Positions 35,270-46,849 of a stretch of 64,000 nt of DNA are shown piece by piece. Positions within the stretch are counted from its first letter, which is position 1. Each line of letters begins with the position of its first letter. The notes beneath the pieces are model-generated. The model saw only the letters and a program-made list of their open reading frames with translations, searched no databases and was not told the origin of the DNA. The translations under genes and the position numbers were made by a program. Origin of the DNA: Diphasiastrum complanatum (taxonomy: Eukaryota; Streptophyta; Lycopodiopsida; Lycopodiales; Lycopodiaceae); NCBI GenBank assembly GCA_029204225.1, contig CM055101.1, positions 29,561,975 to 29,625,974 of the forward strand, given 5' to 3'.

Positions 35270-36064
35270 TGTTGGATCTATCTACTAAAGAGCAAGGATG
35301 AAGTGTATGATGTCTTTGTCAAGTTCAAGAATGCAAGGGAGAACCAATTTTCCACAAAGATCAAGTGCTTGAGAGGTGACAATGGTGGTGAGTACATATC
35401 TAACAAGTTCAAGGCCTTTTGTGATGAGCATGGGATCAAGAGGGAGTATACAACATCAAGGACCCCACAACAAAACGGAGTGGCTAAAAGGAAGAATAGA
35501 ACTTTAGGTGAAAGTGCTAAAGCTATGAGGTTAAGTGCTAATCTTGACAAACCATTTTGGGATCAAGCTTTGTTGTGTGCCAATTTCTTGTGTAGTAGGT
35601 GGCTGAGTGCTATTTTGGATGGAAGGACACCTTTTGAGATGCTATTCAAGAGGAGGCCAAGTGTCAACTTTCTAAGAACCTTTGGATGCACATGCTATGT
35701 CAACATTACTCTTGATGATAAGACCAAGGAGAATCCATCTTCAAGAAGAGGTATTTTTGTTGAATATAGTGAGGTGAGTAAAGCCTACAAGGTTTACATT
35801 CCTTCTACTAACAAAGTGATTGCTGGTAGAGATGTCATTTTTTATGAGGGAAACATTCCAAAGGTGTCTTCAAGCATGATTGATGGTAAAGTAGATGGAT
35901 ATAACATTCTTGATGTTGATGAGAAGGATCCTACTTTGGATGGTGGTGATGATGGACCTTCATAAAGTCAAAAGCCAAGGAGAACATCAGTACCTTCAAG
36001 GCTCACATATGATCAAAAGGGTAAGCAAGTAGTTTATGGAAATTATGTTTCTTTCCTAACCTCT
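35270..36064 (+). pseudogene. pol: Copia-2 integrase (C-terminal two thirds)
   Basis: FCWIYLLKSKDEVYDVFVKF-like start, LRGDNGGEYISNKFKAFCDE (second Asp), QNGVAKRKNRTLGESAKAMR (third acidic residue region; the usual VAERKN is VAKRKN here, so the catalytic Glu is replaced), and GRDVIFYEGNIPKVSSSMID. A private TAA at 35963 breaks the frame; the Copia-1 equivalent codon is open. After it the linker continues RLTYDQKGKQVVYG. Confidence 0.85.
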
Positions 36065-37244
36065 TTGGATGAGCCTACAAGTGTAGATCAAGCAAGGAAA
36101 GAAGAGGAGTGGATCCAAGCAATGGATCTCGAGTATCGATCTCTTATGAAGAGTGGAACATCTTTTGGAGGATCTTCTTGTGTACATGGAGCTATGCAAG
36201 TGGATGGATGTTATCTTGCTGTAAAATCAAGTAATGGATCTAGAGAACAAATTTTGTTCAATGACTTTGATGGTCAAGTTGAAGATCAAGAGGTTGATCT
36301 CAAAGCGCTTCAACTAGTCAAAAGGGAAGTTGGCAATTCGGAGCTAGTCAAGAGCATCAAAGGAGAGGTAATTGGCAAAGCTATTATGGATCTGTTTTTG
36401 CAGCATATTGAAGACTCAAGTAAGGTCAAAGGAGCAGAAAGGAAGTGTTGTTCAAGTTTACTTTACTTGTTCTATCTCATGTTTGAGCAATTTCATGTGG
36501 ATGTGTGCAAATTGTCAAGATATGGTAAAACTAGCTACATTGATGAGCATTGTTTTGATGTTGGATTTGTACTAGCATTCTTGGCTGATTTTGCTAATGG
36601 AAATGAAGCTATTGGAGGTTCATTATGTCACTCATCCATGGCTAATTTTCTCAAGTGTTGAGCTACTTGGTGCCAATACTTGGAGATTGTCAATTTTTGG
36701 TGAATTCATGGTCATTTTCTTGTGTCAAGTAGATCTTGAAGATGGACTAGTGCAAACTACTTGGTTTATGGAGTCATGTGGTGCTAGATCTGCATCATTT
36801 ATGTACTCACCTACTCATGGATTTCCAAGGTTTGATGGTTTCTTGTGGCAAGATGAAGATGGAGGCTCATTCATGGAGTATCATGGTGGATACAAGGCAA
36901 CAAAGGACAAAGAAGGAGGAGACATGCAAGCAAAAGTTGATCACTCACATTTATTGTTTGTTTGCTGTATTTTTCTAGAGAGTTCAGAGTTGGAAGCATG
37001 GTGGAATCATTTCATTTACAGTCTATTTGATTCTTCATGTTCTAGTCACATTTTTACATGTAAAATTGATGTAAGAAATAGTGAAGCATCCCAAGTGGAC
37101 ACTATTCTCTATATCAATTATGGTTGTTTCTATTTTGAGCATTACATGATCATTGAAAGGAGATCTATTCTTAGGAAGAAGATCATTCTTATGATGGATC
37201 AAAGTTCTATTGGCAAAAACTATGCTAGGAGCATTGGAAGCTAG
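36065..37244 (+). pseudogene. Foreign ORF replacing RT in Copia-2
   Basis: After EEEWIQAMDLEYRSLMKSGT the frame becomes SFGGSSCVHGAMQVDGCYLA, as in Copia-1, and runs through IMDLFLQHIEDSSKVKGAER, CCSSLLYLFYLMFEQFHVDV and FVLAFLADFANGNEAIGG. A one-base insertion near 36645 (GCTAATTTTCTC against GCTAAGCTCTC) moves the rest to the next frame: SSVELLGANTWRLSIFGEFM, FPRFDGFLWQDEDGGSFMEY, HLLFVCCIFLESSELEAWWN, HIFTCKIDVRNSEAS. It ends just before the RNase H lead-in. No retroelement motif is present. Identity to the Copia-1 frame is high at the protein level. Confidence 0.72.
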
Positions 37245-37816
37245 GAAAGCGAGTTTTGAGGTACATCATTAGAACTCGATATTTTGGCATATTGTATGAG
37301 GGATCATCACCTAATCTTTTTGGATTTTCAGATTCGGACTATGCTGGAGATGTAATGGATAGGAAATCCATTAGTTCTTATTGTATTTTCATAGGTGATG
37401 GAGCTATATCATGGATGTCAAAGAAACAAGCCACTATCTCATTGTCATCTAGTGAGGCCGAGTACAAAGCTCTTACACATTGCACAAAGGAGATGGTATG
37501 GATCAAAAGGATGATCAAGGATCTTCACTTGCTGGATTTTTCAGAGAGCCCAATCATCTTTTGTGACAATCAATCAGCCCAAAGAATGGCATCCAATCCT
37601 ATCTTTTATGCTAGGAGCAAGCATATTGAGATACAATATCATGTTGTGAGGAAGCGAGTCATTGCAAAGGAGGTGGAGCTTCAACATGTGTCTTCAAGGG
37701 AATGTGTAGCTGATATCTTCACCAAAGCATTGGGAAAAGACTTGTTCATGAAGCATAGGACTTCACTTGGAGTATTATCAAAGTCTATGCTAAAACTAGT
37801 TGAAGAGGGAGTGTGA
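37245..37816 (+). CDS. pol: Copia-2 RNase H
   Basis: A clean 186-codon frame: GKRVLRYIIRTRYFGILYEG-like entry, FGFSDSDYAGDVMDRKSISS (first Asp region), SSSEAEYKALTHCTKEMVW (Glu), IIFCDNQSAQRMASNPIFYA (Asp), KHIEIQYHVVRKRVIAKEVE, and the ADIFTKAL tail. All catalytic acidic positions are visible. It degrades the RNA strand of the hybrid during cDNA synthesis. It runs to a TGA that overlaps the start of the LTR, as usual for copia. Retention of an intact RNase H without RT is odd. Confidence 0.85.
37802..37811 (+). other. Copia-2 polypurine tract
   Basis: GAAGAGGGAG directly before the 3' LTR (TGTGAAAG). The standard position and composition for the plus-strand primer of copia elements. Confidence 0.8.
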
Positions 37817-38459
37817 AAGATTCAACTAGTTTCATCACATTTTGCAATATTTCCATATTTGGAATATTGAGGCCAAAACTTGTTTTAGACTTAGAGGTTG
37901 ACTTTTCAAAGTTCATTAGTCTTAATTTCATTTGAATAAACACTTTTTGAAAGTGTGGGAAAGATAGAATGCGAGTTTGAGTAGATTCAATTCGAATAAG
38001 TTGGGTACATTGAATCTAGACCCAAAATTGGTAGGGTTAGCATTTTGGTAGGAAAGCCAAGTGGCCAAATAGGGTTTGGACCTGTTATAAAAGGATGTAG
38101 CTCATGGAGAGAGTCATCTTCTCTCCTCTCTATCTCACTTCATGCTTATACATGGTTCTCTTGGGTTCTACTATCCATTGGTGCACTATCTTGAAGATTG
38201 CTTGCAATTCTATGTGTAGAATGATCTATATTTGTTATTTTTGAATCCACACGTGTGAAATACAGTAGCTTGCTGGATTTGTACACACAACAACAATACA
38301 TAATCATTTCATTCAAGTTTGATCAAGTTCTATTAGTGTTTGCATCTCAAATTGTGTGTAGATGCTGATTTTTCTACATTGGTGAAATTGTAGTGTATTT
38401 GTCTTCTAACCAAAGATCATTCAAGTAGATTGGATCTTAAGGATCTGAAATCTTTCACA
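37812..38459 (+). repeat. Copia-2 3' LTR, 648 bp
   Basis: Begins TGTGAAAGATTCAAC, ends ATCTTTCACA (10 bp inverted ends), and aligns with 15910-16559 in reverse complement. It contains TTATAAAAGG at 38095-38104 and CCACACGTGTGAAATACAG near 38251. Differences between the two LTRs are scattered single bases and small gaps. Confidence 0.93.
38095..38104 (+). promoter_or_regulatory. LTR TATA box
   Basis: TTATAAAAGG about 285 bp into the LTR, matching the copy in Copia-1. Probable core promoter. Confidence 0.6.
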
Positions 38460-40620
38460 CTTGATACAAATTCCACAAAGAATAATCTCATCAACATAAA
38501 TTAGAAAATGACAATTTTGCTATCAACAAACTTTAGATACATGGAAGGATCATAGTCACTAAGAGTAAATCCTAGTGAGATAAAAAAAGAGTTAAGTCTT
38601 GAATACCATGATCTTGGTGCTTGCTTGAGTCCATAAAGACTTTTGAAGAGCAAGCACACTTTGGACTCATCCTTGATGAATCCTTGAGGTTGTTCCATAT
38701 AGATCTCCTCCTCAAGATAACCATTTAGAAAAGCATTGGATACATCTAATTGAAACACCCTCCACTTGAAAAAACAAGCAAGAGAAATAAGAATTCTTAT
38801 TGTCACCATATTTGCAACGGGTGCAAAGGTCTCCTCATAATCAAGACCATGGATCTGAGCAAATCCTTTGGCACATAATCTTGCTTTATGCTTGTTGATG
38901 GTGCCATCATGATTGAACTTGATCTGAAATACCCACTTGCAACCAATCACATGCTTGTTGGATGGAGGATCCACAAGCTCCCAAGTATTGTTGGTGATCA
39001 ATGCATCATACTCTTGCTTCATGGCATCATACCACTGCTTGGTGTTGAGTGCCTCTTGTACATTCTTTGGCTCTTCATGAGAGACATGAAAAACATAATT
39101 AGTGGAATCAAGATCCACTTGTTTGCCTTTTTCAACATATGAGAGCCTCTTAGGCCCAGATCTATCTCTCATGGATCTTCTTGGTGAAAAAATCCGAGGA
39201 GAGTCTTCTTCAAATCTCGACCCCATCACATCATGATTGTCTTCAAAATCAATAATTGATGATGCATCCATAGATTTCTTGATCTCGGCCTCTTCAAAAG
39301 ATGAGTGTTGATCTTCATGAAAGACAACATCTCTACTTTCAATAACTTGAGAAGTAGAGAGTATAAAGACTCTATAGGCCTTCTTGGTGGATGAGTATCC
39401 AACCATGATCCCTTTGCATGCACTAGGATCTTCCTTCTTCCTTGTTTCCAAGAAAATATGGACAAAGCATAAGCATCCAAAAACTCTAAGGTGATCAACC
39501 TTAGGCTTCTTCAAAAATAAGATTTCATATGGTGACTTTTCTCCAAGAGCTATATGTGGGAGCCTATTGCAAAGATAATTTGCACAATTAATGGCTTCTC
39601 CCCAAAAATCTTTGGGCAAAGATGCCTCAATTCTCATAGATTTTGCACATTCACATAAAGAGCTATTCTTTCTCTCGGCCACTCCATTTTGAGATGGAGA
39701 GTAGGCACAAGAAAACTCTTTATTAATGCCTTCAAGCTCACAAAAATCTTGAAATTTATTGGAGATATATTCACCACCTCCATCACCTCTAAGAGCTTTA
39801 ATCTTGAATGATAATTGCTTCTCTACATAAGCTTTGAAAATAAGGAAATGATCAAACACCATAGATTTAGAAGCAAGAAGATATATCCAAGTGAATCTTG
39901 TGTAATCATCAATGAAAGTAACAAAACAAGTGGCTCCTCCCTTGCTTGTAGTTGATGAGAAATGCACATCCGAGTGGATTAACTCCAAAGGATGCTTGCT
40001 TTTGATAGAAGATCTTGTAAATGGGCTTTTGTGAGATCTAGCAATAGCACAAGCCTCACAAGGCTTGATCTTCTTGGAGAGTGACTTTGGCAAGCCAATA
40101 GCTTTGGCTTCTTTGATCATAGAGAGCATGGATTTGTAGTTGGGATGTCCCAACCTCCTTTGCCATAATTCCTCCATAGAGAGCTTGTTCACAAGAGCAA
40201 CATTACAAGCATTCACATACTCATTTGGATCTAGTTTATAGATGCCACCAAATCTAGATCCTAATGCAAGTATCTCATCATTCTTCTTGATAGTGCATGT
40301 ATCAACATTGAATTTTTCATCAAGGCCATTATCAAGCAATTGGCCAACACTAATAAGATTCTTGGTAAGCTCAGGTACATAAAGAACTTTAGAGAGAGAA
40401 AGAACTTTAGAGGATGCAAGCTTCAAGGGAATGTTCCCTATGCCTTCAATAGGACATTCAAAATCATTTGCAGTGTATATTGATTTCTTGACTCCATCAT
40501 AAGGTGCAATAGAAGAGAAAGAGTCCTTGGAGCTACACATATGTGAAGAGGCTCGAATATCAATATACCATAGGCCGTCCTTCTTGAAAGGATTAGATGA
40601 GAAACTAGACCATAAGAGAT
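38460..40620 (-). pseudogene. pol: Copia-5 pol (PR-IN-RT)
   Basis: Protease WYIDIRASSHMCSSKDSF, with the D-S-G active site changed to D-I-R, so dead. Pre-integrase LWQRRLGHPNYKSMLSMI and CEACAIARSH; integrase HSDVHFSSTTSKGGA, FIDDYTRFTWIYLL, LRGDGGGEYISNKFQDF, QNGVAERKNSSLCECAKSM; RT WELVDPPSNKHVIGCKWVFQ, FQLDVSNAFLNGYLEEEIYM, YGLKQAPRSWYSRLN. A one-base frameshift near 38500 precedes FLIYVDEIILC, in which the YVDD box is YVDE. Homology then stops at the Copia-2 LTR. Confidence 0.88.
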
Positions 40621-41444
40621 CCCTCTCCATCACTTGCCATAGTGTCTTCCTTCTCATTGGTAATATTGGCTTGCTTGAATTGATTATTCTTCTTGAAGCA
40701 ATTGGTGGCATAATGACCTTTCTTGCCACAATGAACGCACTTGGTCTTCTTCTTCTTGAGCTTGGATGATGAAGCATTAGAGGAATCATCTTTCTCCTCA
40801 TCTTTGTCTTTGGATTTGACTTTGTCCTTGCTTGAGGATTGTTGATGTTGGTTCTTGCTCCTCCCTTTGTGCTTATCCTTGGCAAAGATAGCTTTGCCAT
40901 GATTATGAGTGAGAGAAAGCTTGTCCATCCTCAAGAGCTTGTACTCTTGTCTTGATTCTTCCGAAATTAGCACACTTTGGAGAGCCTCCAAACTTGGTAG
41001 ATCCTCCTTAATGGGATAGGATTTGACAAGGTTATCAAATTCACTTCTCAAGCCATTGAGAATGACTTGAACTAGCTCATTTTGATTGATGGAATCACCA
41101 ATGCAAGCAAGCTCTCTATGAATATCTTTTACTCTCAAAACATAACTAGATGCACTCTCATCACTCTTCTGGCTACTTTGAAAGATTTGATTCCTAAGAG
41201 TGAGAAGCCTAGAGGTATTCTTAGCCTCATAGATAGTCTTGAGACAATCCCAAGCTTCTTTGGCTATTGTACAAGTACCTATCTCCCTCAATATCTCATT
41301 AGAGACATTCATCTTAATGTAGTGGAGAGCCATCCTAGCTCTCTTTTTGTATTTTTGAACCTCTTGAAGAACTTGTGGTTCTTCTTCAAGGCCAAGAACT
41401 ATGTCCATCACGTCTTGAAGGATCAAGATGGACTCCGTCCTCAT
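40605..41444 (-). pseudogene. gag: Copia-5 gag
   Basis: 279 codons: YKKRARMALHYIKMNVSNEI, KEAWDCLKTIYEAKNTSRLL, LRNQIFQSSQKSDESASSYV, then a Lys/Ser-rich spacer and CVHCGKKGHYATNCFKKN, an intact CCHC knuckle. It ends at GSLMV in a frame different from pol, so a frameshift near 40610 separates gag from protease; copia elements normally keep one frame, so this is decay. Confidence 0.87.
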
Positions 41445-42186
41445 CTTCCAAAGTGTATAGTTTTAAGTGGACAATCTTTCACTTGGTTCCAACAAGGATG
41501 AACCCATTGAAGACATTTGATGTGAAGAAAACTCAAATGATGAGCAATAAATGTTGCTACACACTCTCAATAGGATCCAATAATTGAGTACTATCTCCTC
41601 CTATGAAAGATCTTGCAACTATTTGTGAATTGATTCTCACTAGCTACACAAATCTCTCTAAAACAAGATATATTTTACATCAAATGATGGAGTATAGGCA
41701 AAGTTAGGATCAAACACTCTTAGCACGTGTGAAATACACTAAGAAACCAAATTTAACTCAAATACAATGATATTGCATGAAAACAAAATGGCTAAGATCT
41801 CAAAACAATGCCTAGATCACATATAGATGAGATTGGTAAGCATTCAAGTGTGATTTTGGATCAAACAAGCAATCTCTTGACCAAACCAAATGTGTCCACC
41901 CAGGTCTAGGTGCCCTACCTAACCCTCTTCAGATGCTTATAACTTTTGATTGGCTCAACCAAATGGAATGAAACTGATTGCATCAGAAACTAGACAAAAA
42001 TAGCTTCAAAAACAAGCTATCAAGCAAATAAATGGATCAAACATGAGAGAGAACTTCCAAACTGAAATTGAATGTTCCTCACACGTGTCTGAGCACCTGA
42101 TTCCGTACAGTACCAAGTCTGACCCAATCAATGTCCTTTTGATCTCTTTTGATCCAAGATTGAACAAGATAGCTAGGAAAATGGGC
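41445..42186 (-). other. Copia-5 leader region
   Basis: AT-rich sequence upstream of gag. It contains AGCACGTGTGAAATACAC near 41721 and CACACGTGTCTG near 42079. No primer-binding site is found; the LTR that follows from 42187 belongs to the Copia-6 family. An own LTR, if present, is decayed here. Confidence 0.4.
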
Positions 42187-42740
42187 CATACATTTTGAGA
42201 CAAAGCTGAACACAATAAGAAGATAGTATTGATTAAGTATGAAAATGAAACAGATGTAATTAAGTAAAACAAGTTGCGTATCAAAGCCACATACTCTAAG
42301 TTATCTCTGAGCAACTAAAGAAAAGTCTGAATTAAGTGCAATGCTAATAAGCAGTGAGTGCAATAACAATCTCTTAATCAACCTCAAAGAACTGAACTAG
42401 AATGCTCAAGAGTGTTCAAGTTTAAAAGCTTGAGAGAGAAACGCTAACTATTCAATACTTGATGATTGATCTTTATGCTTCAATCTATAAGATGTAGGAA
42501 TATGAACAACTATTTATACTAAGCAATTAGGTCATCAAATGCATCCCCTAGTTGGCTGTGATGTGCTGGCATCTAGTTAGGACTTCTCATAAACTACTTG
42601 CTTGATGAATTAATGCAAGTCGGTGGCTTTGGTCGTAAACAGTCTGTCTGCAGATTTAAACGTAAAGTGTAACTTTGGAGAAATGAACGTAAACTGTGAT
42701 GCAAAAAATGTGAAGGTCTTGGCCAACGTCATTTCCTTAA
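42187..42740. repeat. Copia-6-type LTR fragment
   Basis: Matches 10327-10862 almost exactly, then continues to ..CCTTAACA at 42740, probably the true LTR edge. The first 280 bp of the LTR are missing. 42741-42885 is a further stretch deleted from the 10 kb copy. Confidence 0.65.
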
Positions 42741-42885
42741 CATTTGAGTCATCTGACATTTTGCGAAATACCCGAACTCTGAAAAAATCCCAAAAGATGA
42801 AAATCCCAAAAATGCCGACACTGTGAGCCGTTTCCTAGTAGTTATGTCTGTGTGGGGGACAGCTCTTCCAGCCAATGTCTAAAGT

Positions 42886-44110
42886 ATCAGAGGAAGATTT
42901 GCACTTGACAAGTTTTTTCTTTGATTATATACTAGTTGGGGAAGTGCATTTATCTATGGTGGTTAACCAATTTGCTGCTGAAGCAGTGGATTCTCATTCA
43001 TCCGAAGCGGACCAGGTGGAAGATGAAGATACAACGGAGGACATACGAGCATAGTGGCCAAATAATTTTCTGAAATCATTGAGGAATCCAGGACTTTAAA
43101 GGAGGAACCTGCCCGATTGAGTCCAACATAGGTAGCTAGGAAAAAAATTATTCGAATTAATTTGGTGATAGATGATGATCCAAAGAATATATTCATTGGG
43201 GTAGAACATGATCTTGATTTTATTATGACAGCCATGGAGTTGTTGAAAAACTATAAGGCTGTCTTTGCCTGGTCTTATGATGAATTATGAGGCGTAGAAG
43301 AGGTCTACCAGAATACAATTGATGCTAGACCGGTTTGGCAACAGAGACATCAGATGAATCCAAAGCATGTGGATAGGATTAGAGCTACAATTAAAAAATT
43401 AGTGAGTGTGGGGTTTATAGAATTCACTAACAGCCTTTTCAAATAGTGATGACAAAGGCATTTTATGATTACTTAGACAGATTTATGAAAATTGTCTTGA
43501 ACGATTTTTGTCTATATGGGGATGATGATGATCATTTGGATTATTTGGAAAGGTGTTTCCAAATATGTTATGAATTTAAAATCAGTCTTAATCTAGAAAA
43601 GTGTACTTTTTGTGTGTAGAGAGGAGTTTTATTAGGACAATTCATTTCCAAAGACGGATTGTTCATTGATCCGGCTAAGATTGAAGTCATTAAGAACATG
43701 CATTTCTAAAAGAGCCCAAAAGAAATGCAAAATAATCTTAGGAATGACAGACTATCATCGATGGTATATTTATGCATATGCAGATAGGACTCATATTTTG
43801 TATGAGGTCCTCAAGAAGCGAGCCGTCTATAGGGTAACTATTAACCGGTATAAGGTGTTCCAGGATTTGATTGATGTCGTTGAAAAATGCACCAATATTG
43901 TGACCTCCAGACTAGAGTAAACCCTTTCATGTTCATACAAATGCATCCTAGGTAGCTGTAGTTGTGTTTTGGGCAACCATAAGAGGAGAAGAGTTATGAT
44001 CATCTAGTGTATTATGAAAGCAAATTGCTGACACCTACAAAGAAAAAGTATTCTACAATAGACAGGGAAGCGTTAAGCGTAATTTTTGCTCATGGAAAAT
44101 TTCATCATTT
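42886..44110 (+). pseudogene. Gypsy-2 RT and RNase-H-like region
   Basis: With many stops the plus strand reads FIGVEHDLDFIMTAMELLKN, YKAVFAWSYDEL, RHQMNPKHVDRIRATIKKLV, SVGFIEF, then the late RT (IVLNDFCLYGDDDDHLDYLE, LNLEKCTFCV, LLGQFISKDGLFIDPAKIEV) and the RNase H-like part (LVYYESKLLTPTKKKYSTID, REALSVIFAHGKFHHFLLDN). The RT middle, including the catalytic YLDD, is deleted between SVGFIEF and IVLNDF. The open frame 43666-43920 is a shifted piece. Confidence 0.75.
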
Positions 44111-44530
44111 TCTATTGGACAATAAAAGATTTTCTTTACCAAAAATAATAGGGTTTCAGTTTCAAGTTTGAGATTTATGATTTTGGACTTGAATTATGGG
44201 GCAGAGGGTTAACGTACAAGCCAAAAAAAATTATGTTTTTGGGTTATGTGGTGTGTTGATGAATCAATTGATAACATTGGAACAAGATCTTACCTAGTTT
44301 TGAGTGACTAGTTTTGGGTCTAAATCCAACCTTGTCTGCAAAACTTCTTCCCAAAATTAGCAAACACTATATAGTTCGTTATTGACATAAAAATTTCTAT
44401 CTCTGAGTTGAAATTCCAAGTTGGCCTCAAAATTTCCAAAATAACTCAACTAAACTAGGTGTATATGTACCATCAACCGCTGCTATATCTCATTCATAAG
44501 CATGCGATTGTTCGTACGATTGCATGGTGG
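44111..44530 (+). other. Disrupted gypsy-2 spacer
   Basis: Stop-rich sequence between RNase-H-like and integrase parts; about 44225-44490 resembles neither neighbour and may be a small insertion. No gene is seen. Confidence 0.35.
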
Positions 44531-45900
44531 TGGATGATTTTGTTTCAAGAATTTGAGTTCGATATTTGAATTCAACCAGGCAGAGTTCACAAGCTAGCGC
44601 ACCAGTTGTCCCAGATTCAGACAAGTAATGTAGAGGAAGGTGGTGATGAAATGCTGTGCGCACAATTATTTATTTTAAACTAGTATAGGATTCTTGATAA
44701 GCAGATTTGTTTAATTTTTTTGACAAAGGGGACGTTTCCTAATCACTTCAAAATGTCCCATTGATGTCAGCTGATATGGAGAGTGCGCACTTTTCAAGTT
44801 ATTGAAGGCCAAATATATAAGCAAGGCCAAGATCATGTTCTGATACGATGTGTCCAATCCAAAGACGTCACATCGATAATTGATGATGCACATTCTGGAT
44901 ATGCGAGAGGACACTTCACATCTGAAATTACAGTTTGAAAATTTTTCAAACTGTAATGGTGGCCTACTGTTTGGAGAGATATCGCTGATTACTGTAAGAA
45001 ATGTGATGCTTGCCAAAGACATCGAAGACCAATGTCGGTAATGGCCTACCCATTGGTACATCTGCAACTGATTGAACCAATCCAAAGATTAACCCACCAT
45101 CCAAAATTGGTCATCGGTATATTGTGATAGCCATAGATTATGCGACTACATGGGCAGAGGCGAAGGATTTGAGGGATAACACATCAATGTCCATAGCCAA
45201 ATTTAATAATATCTTAACAAGGTTTGGATGTCCCTAAGAAATTGTTTCAGATTGCCGATCGCAATTCATTAATGATACATTTGTAGAAATGATGCACCTA
45301 TTTAGGATTGTGCATAAAACATCTACCTCATATTATCCGCGTGGCAATGGCCAAGCTGAAGCCACCAATAAAATTTTGAAATGAATCTTAGCGAAGCAGG
45401 TGTTAGAGAAAGGAAGTTCATGGCATGATCTTTTACAACCGGCGTTATAAGACATCCACATGGTTTACACCTTTCCAATTGGTTTATGGTGTGGATGCGC
45501 CTTACAAATTTGTGTTGCCAAATCTGCATGTGCAAACTGCTCATAATTTATCGTTGGATGAGATGCTATGAGAACAATTACATGTTTTAAAAAAATTAGA
45601 AGAACATTGTGGGTATGCTTACTGGCGAAACTGGATAGCTAAACAGCAGCAAGCATGGTGGTTTGATCGACATATACATGAAAGATCTACAAAAGGGAGA
45701 CTTGGTGTTGTATTACCCGGGTAGTATTATGAATACCTTGAGATCCAAGGATTAACACTGGGAAGGGCCGTATCAAATTTTAATATATTCAACAGTAATG
45801 TGCTAATTTCGTGGCATTGCTCGCCAGGAATATGTTTTGTGGTTAATAACAGTCGTGTGAAAAGGTATCACCCCCATGAAGGGAAAAAAAATATTAAAAG
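44531..45900 (+). pseudogene. Gypsy-2 integrase
   Basis: The chromatography of motifs is in order: QEFEFDI.IQPGRVHKLAHQ (end of RNase H), SIIDDAHSGYARGHFTSE, WWPTVWRDIADYCKKCDACQ (zinc HHCC), VIAIDYATTWAEAKDLRDNT (first Asp), EIVSDCRSQFINDTFVEMMH (second Asp), STSYYPRGNGQAEATNKIL (Glu), HDLLQPAL. Stops and frameshifts in most parts. A closer copy of its second half lies at 55347-55960. Confidence 0.78.
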
Positions 45901-46019
45901 AGAAGCCATTTATTATTTATTCAATGTTATGAGATGGAGAGCATAATTTCTTTCGTTTCAATGATTCTTCTATTTGGATTCCTTCACATGGATAGTTCTT
46001 AATACACTAAATTGATTCC

Positions 46020-46800
46020 GATTTCTAAATGAGCGAATGGGCTAAATCTACATCTAATAGACATCAAAGGCTTATCGAACAAATTGGCTTGTGATTCAGT
46101 GAGGAAACGAAAGAGAAAATCCTTTTGAAAGAATTTGAAAACATGCAAGCTCTTGTTGCTGTAGGAAGATACTCGAAGGAACAGATTCTTTACTTCATGA
46201 ACAGTCGACTCTCACACCCTATACACAAACAAGAGCTTGTATAAGCAGAAGAATGAAGGCTCAAAACATTTAAAGTTGAAACAAAAACCATCACAAGGTT
46301 GAGAGCAGTCGAATTTGCCAACTAAGAAGAAGCTCTTCTGCAAATACTACAAATGAACCAACCATGACATGCAAGATTGCCGCATATTCCTAGACAAGAA
46401 CAAGAATGAAAGGCTATTGAATTAGATGGCAAATGCAACTACAGAAGCAGGTTTTTCGATTCTAGAGCCACTTAGCACATGACCAGCCTTATCGACTGTT
46501 TGGAATAGTATACTTCTTACAGTACCAAGAAATATATTCACCTGGAAGACAAAAGCACACATGTTATTGAAGGTGAAGGCACCACGAGATTACACTTTGA
46601 GAATGATTGATTCAAGCTACTTTTAAATGTTTTTCATGTACCAAATATATCCGCAAATTTGCTCTCTGTCAGTAGAATTACATATTTAGGAGAAGAAATA
46701 CAATTCAAATAAAATCAATCTAAAGTAATATATAGGACAAACAAAATCCTAGCACTTGAAATGGAACATGGATATTTCAATAAATTAAGTCATTGCTACT
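46020..46800 (+). pseudogene. Copia-like gag end and protease fragment
   Basis: The plus strand with stops reads LFCKYYKxTNHDMQDCRIFL (zinc-knuckle-like), then FDSRATxHMTSLIDCLE (protease, D-S-R in place of D-S-G), FKLLLNVFHVPNISANLLSV and YRTNKILALEMEHGYFNKL. This is copia protease to pre-integrase. It is fused to gypsy integrase at the left. Shorter copies are at 49487-49760 and 56611-56760. Confidence 0.6.
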
Positions 46801-46849
46801 CCGACAATAATCAAGCTCGTAGTACTTCTATTCAATTTAATAAAGGCTT

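Larger units (their letters stand above)
35267..38459 (+). mobile_element. Copia-2: RT-less Ty1/copia element, 5' truncated
   Basis: Same family as Copia-1: integrase core, linker, foreign reading frame in place of RT, RNase H, polypurine tract and 648 bp 3' LTR. The 5' part (LTR, gag, PR, start of IN) is missing at the CACTA junction. Together Copia-1 and Copia-2 define the whole family structure, each supplying what the other lost. Its LTR end abuts the RT of Copia-5 at 38460, so it probably inserted there. Confidence 0.88.
38460..41444 (-). mobile_element. Copia-5 (gag to mid RT, truncated)
   Basis: A minus-strand copia element with gag, protease, integrase and RT up to the catalytic YVDD region, where the Copia-2 LTR abuts it. 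It is the longest continuous pol in the window (frame 38501-40900). Its RNase H, 3' LTR and own 5' LTR are not visible. Sequence is distinct from Copia-1/2, 3 and 4. Confidence 0.88.

Noticed and set aside
35119-35301. Open frame spanning CACTA and copia sequence
   Set aside because: Accidental readthrough of a rearrangement junction.
15910-38459. Copia-1 and Copia-2 LTRs as the two ends of one large element
   Set aside because: They lie in opposite orientation and each has its own integrase and foreign frame, so they are two elements.
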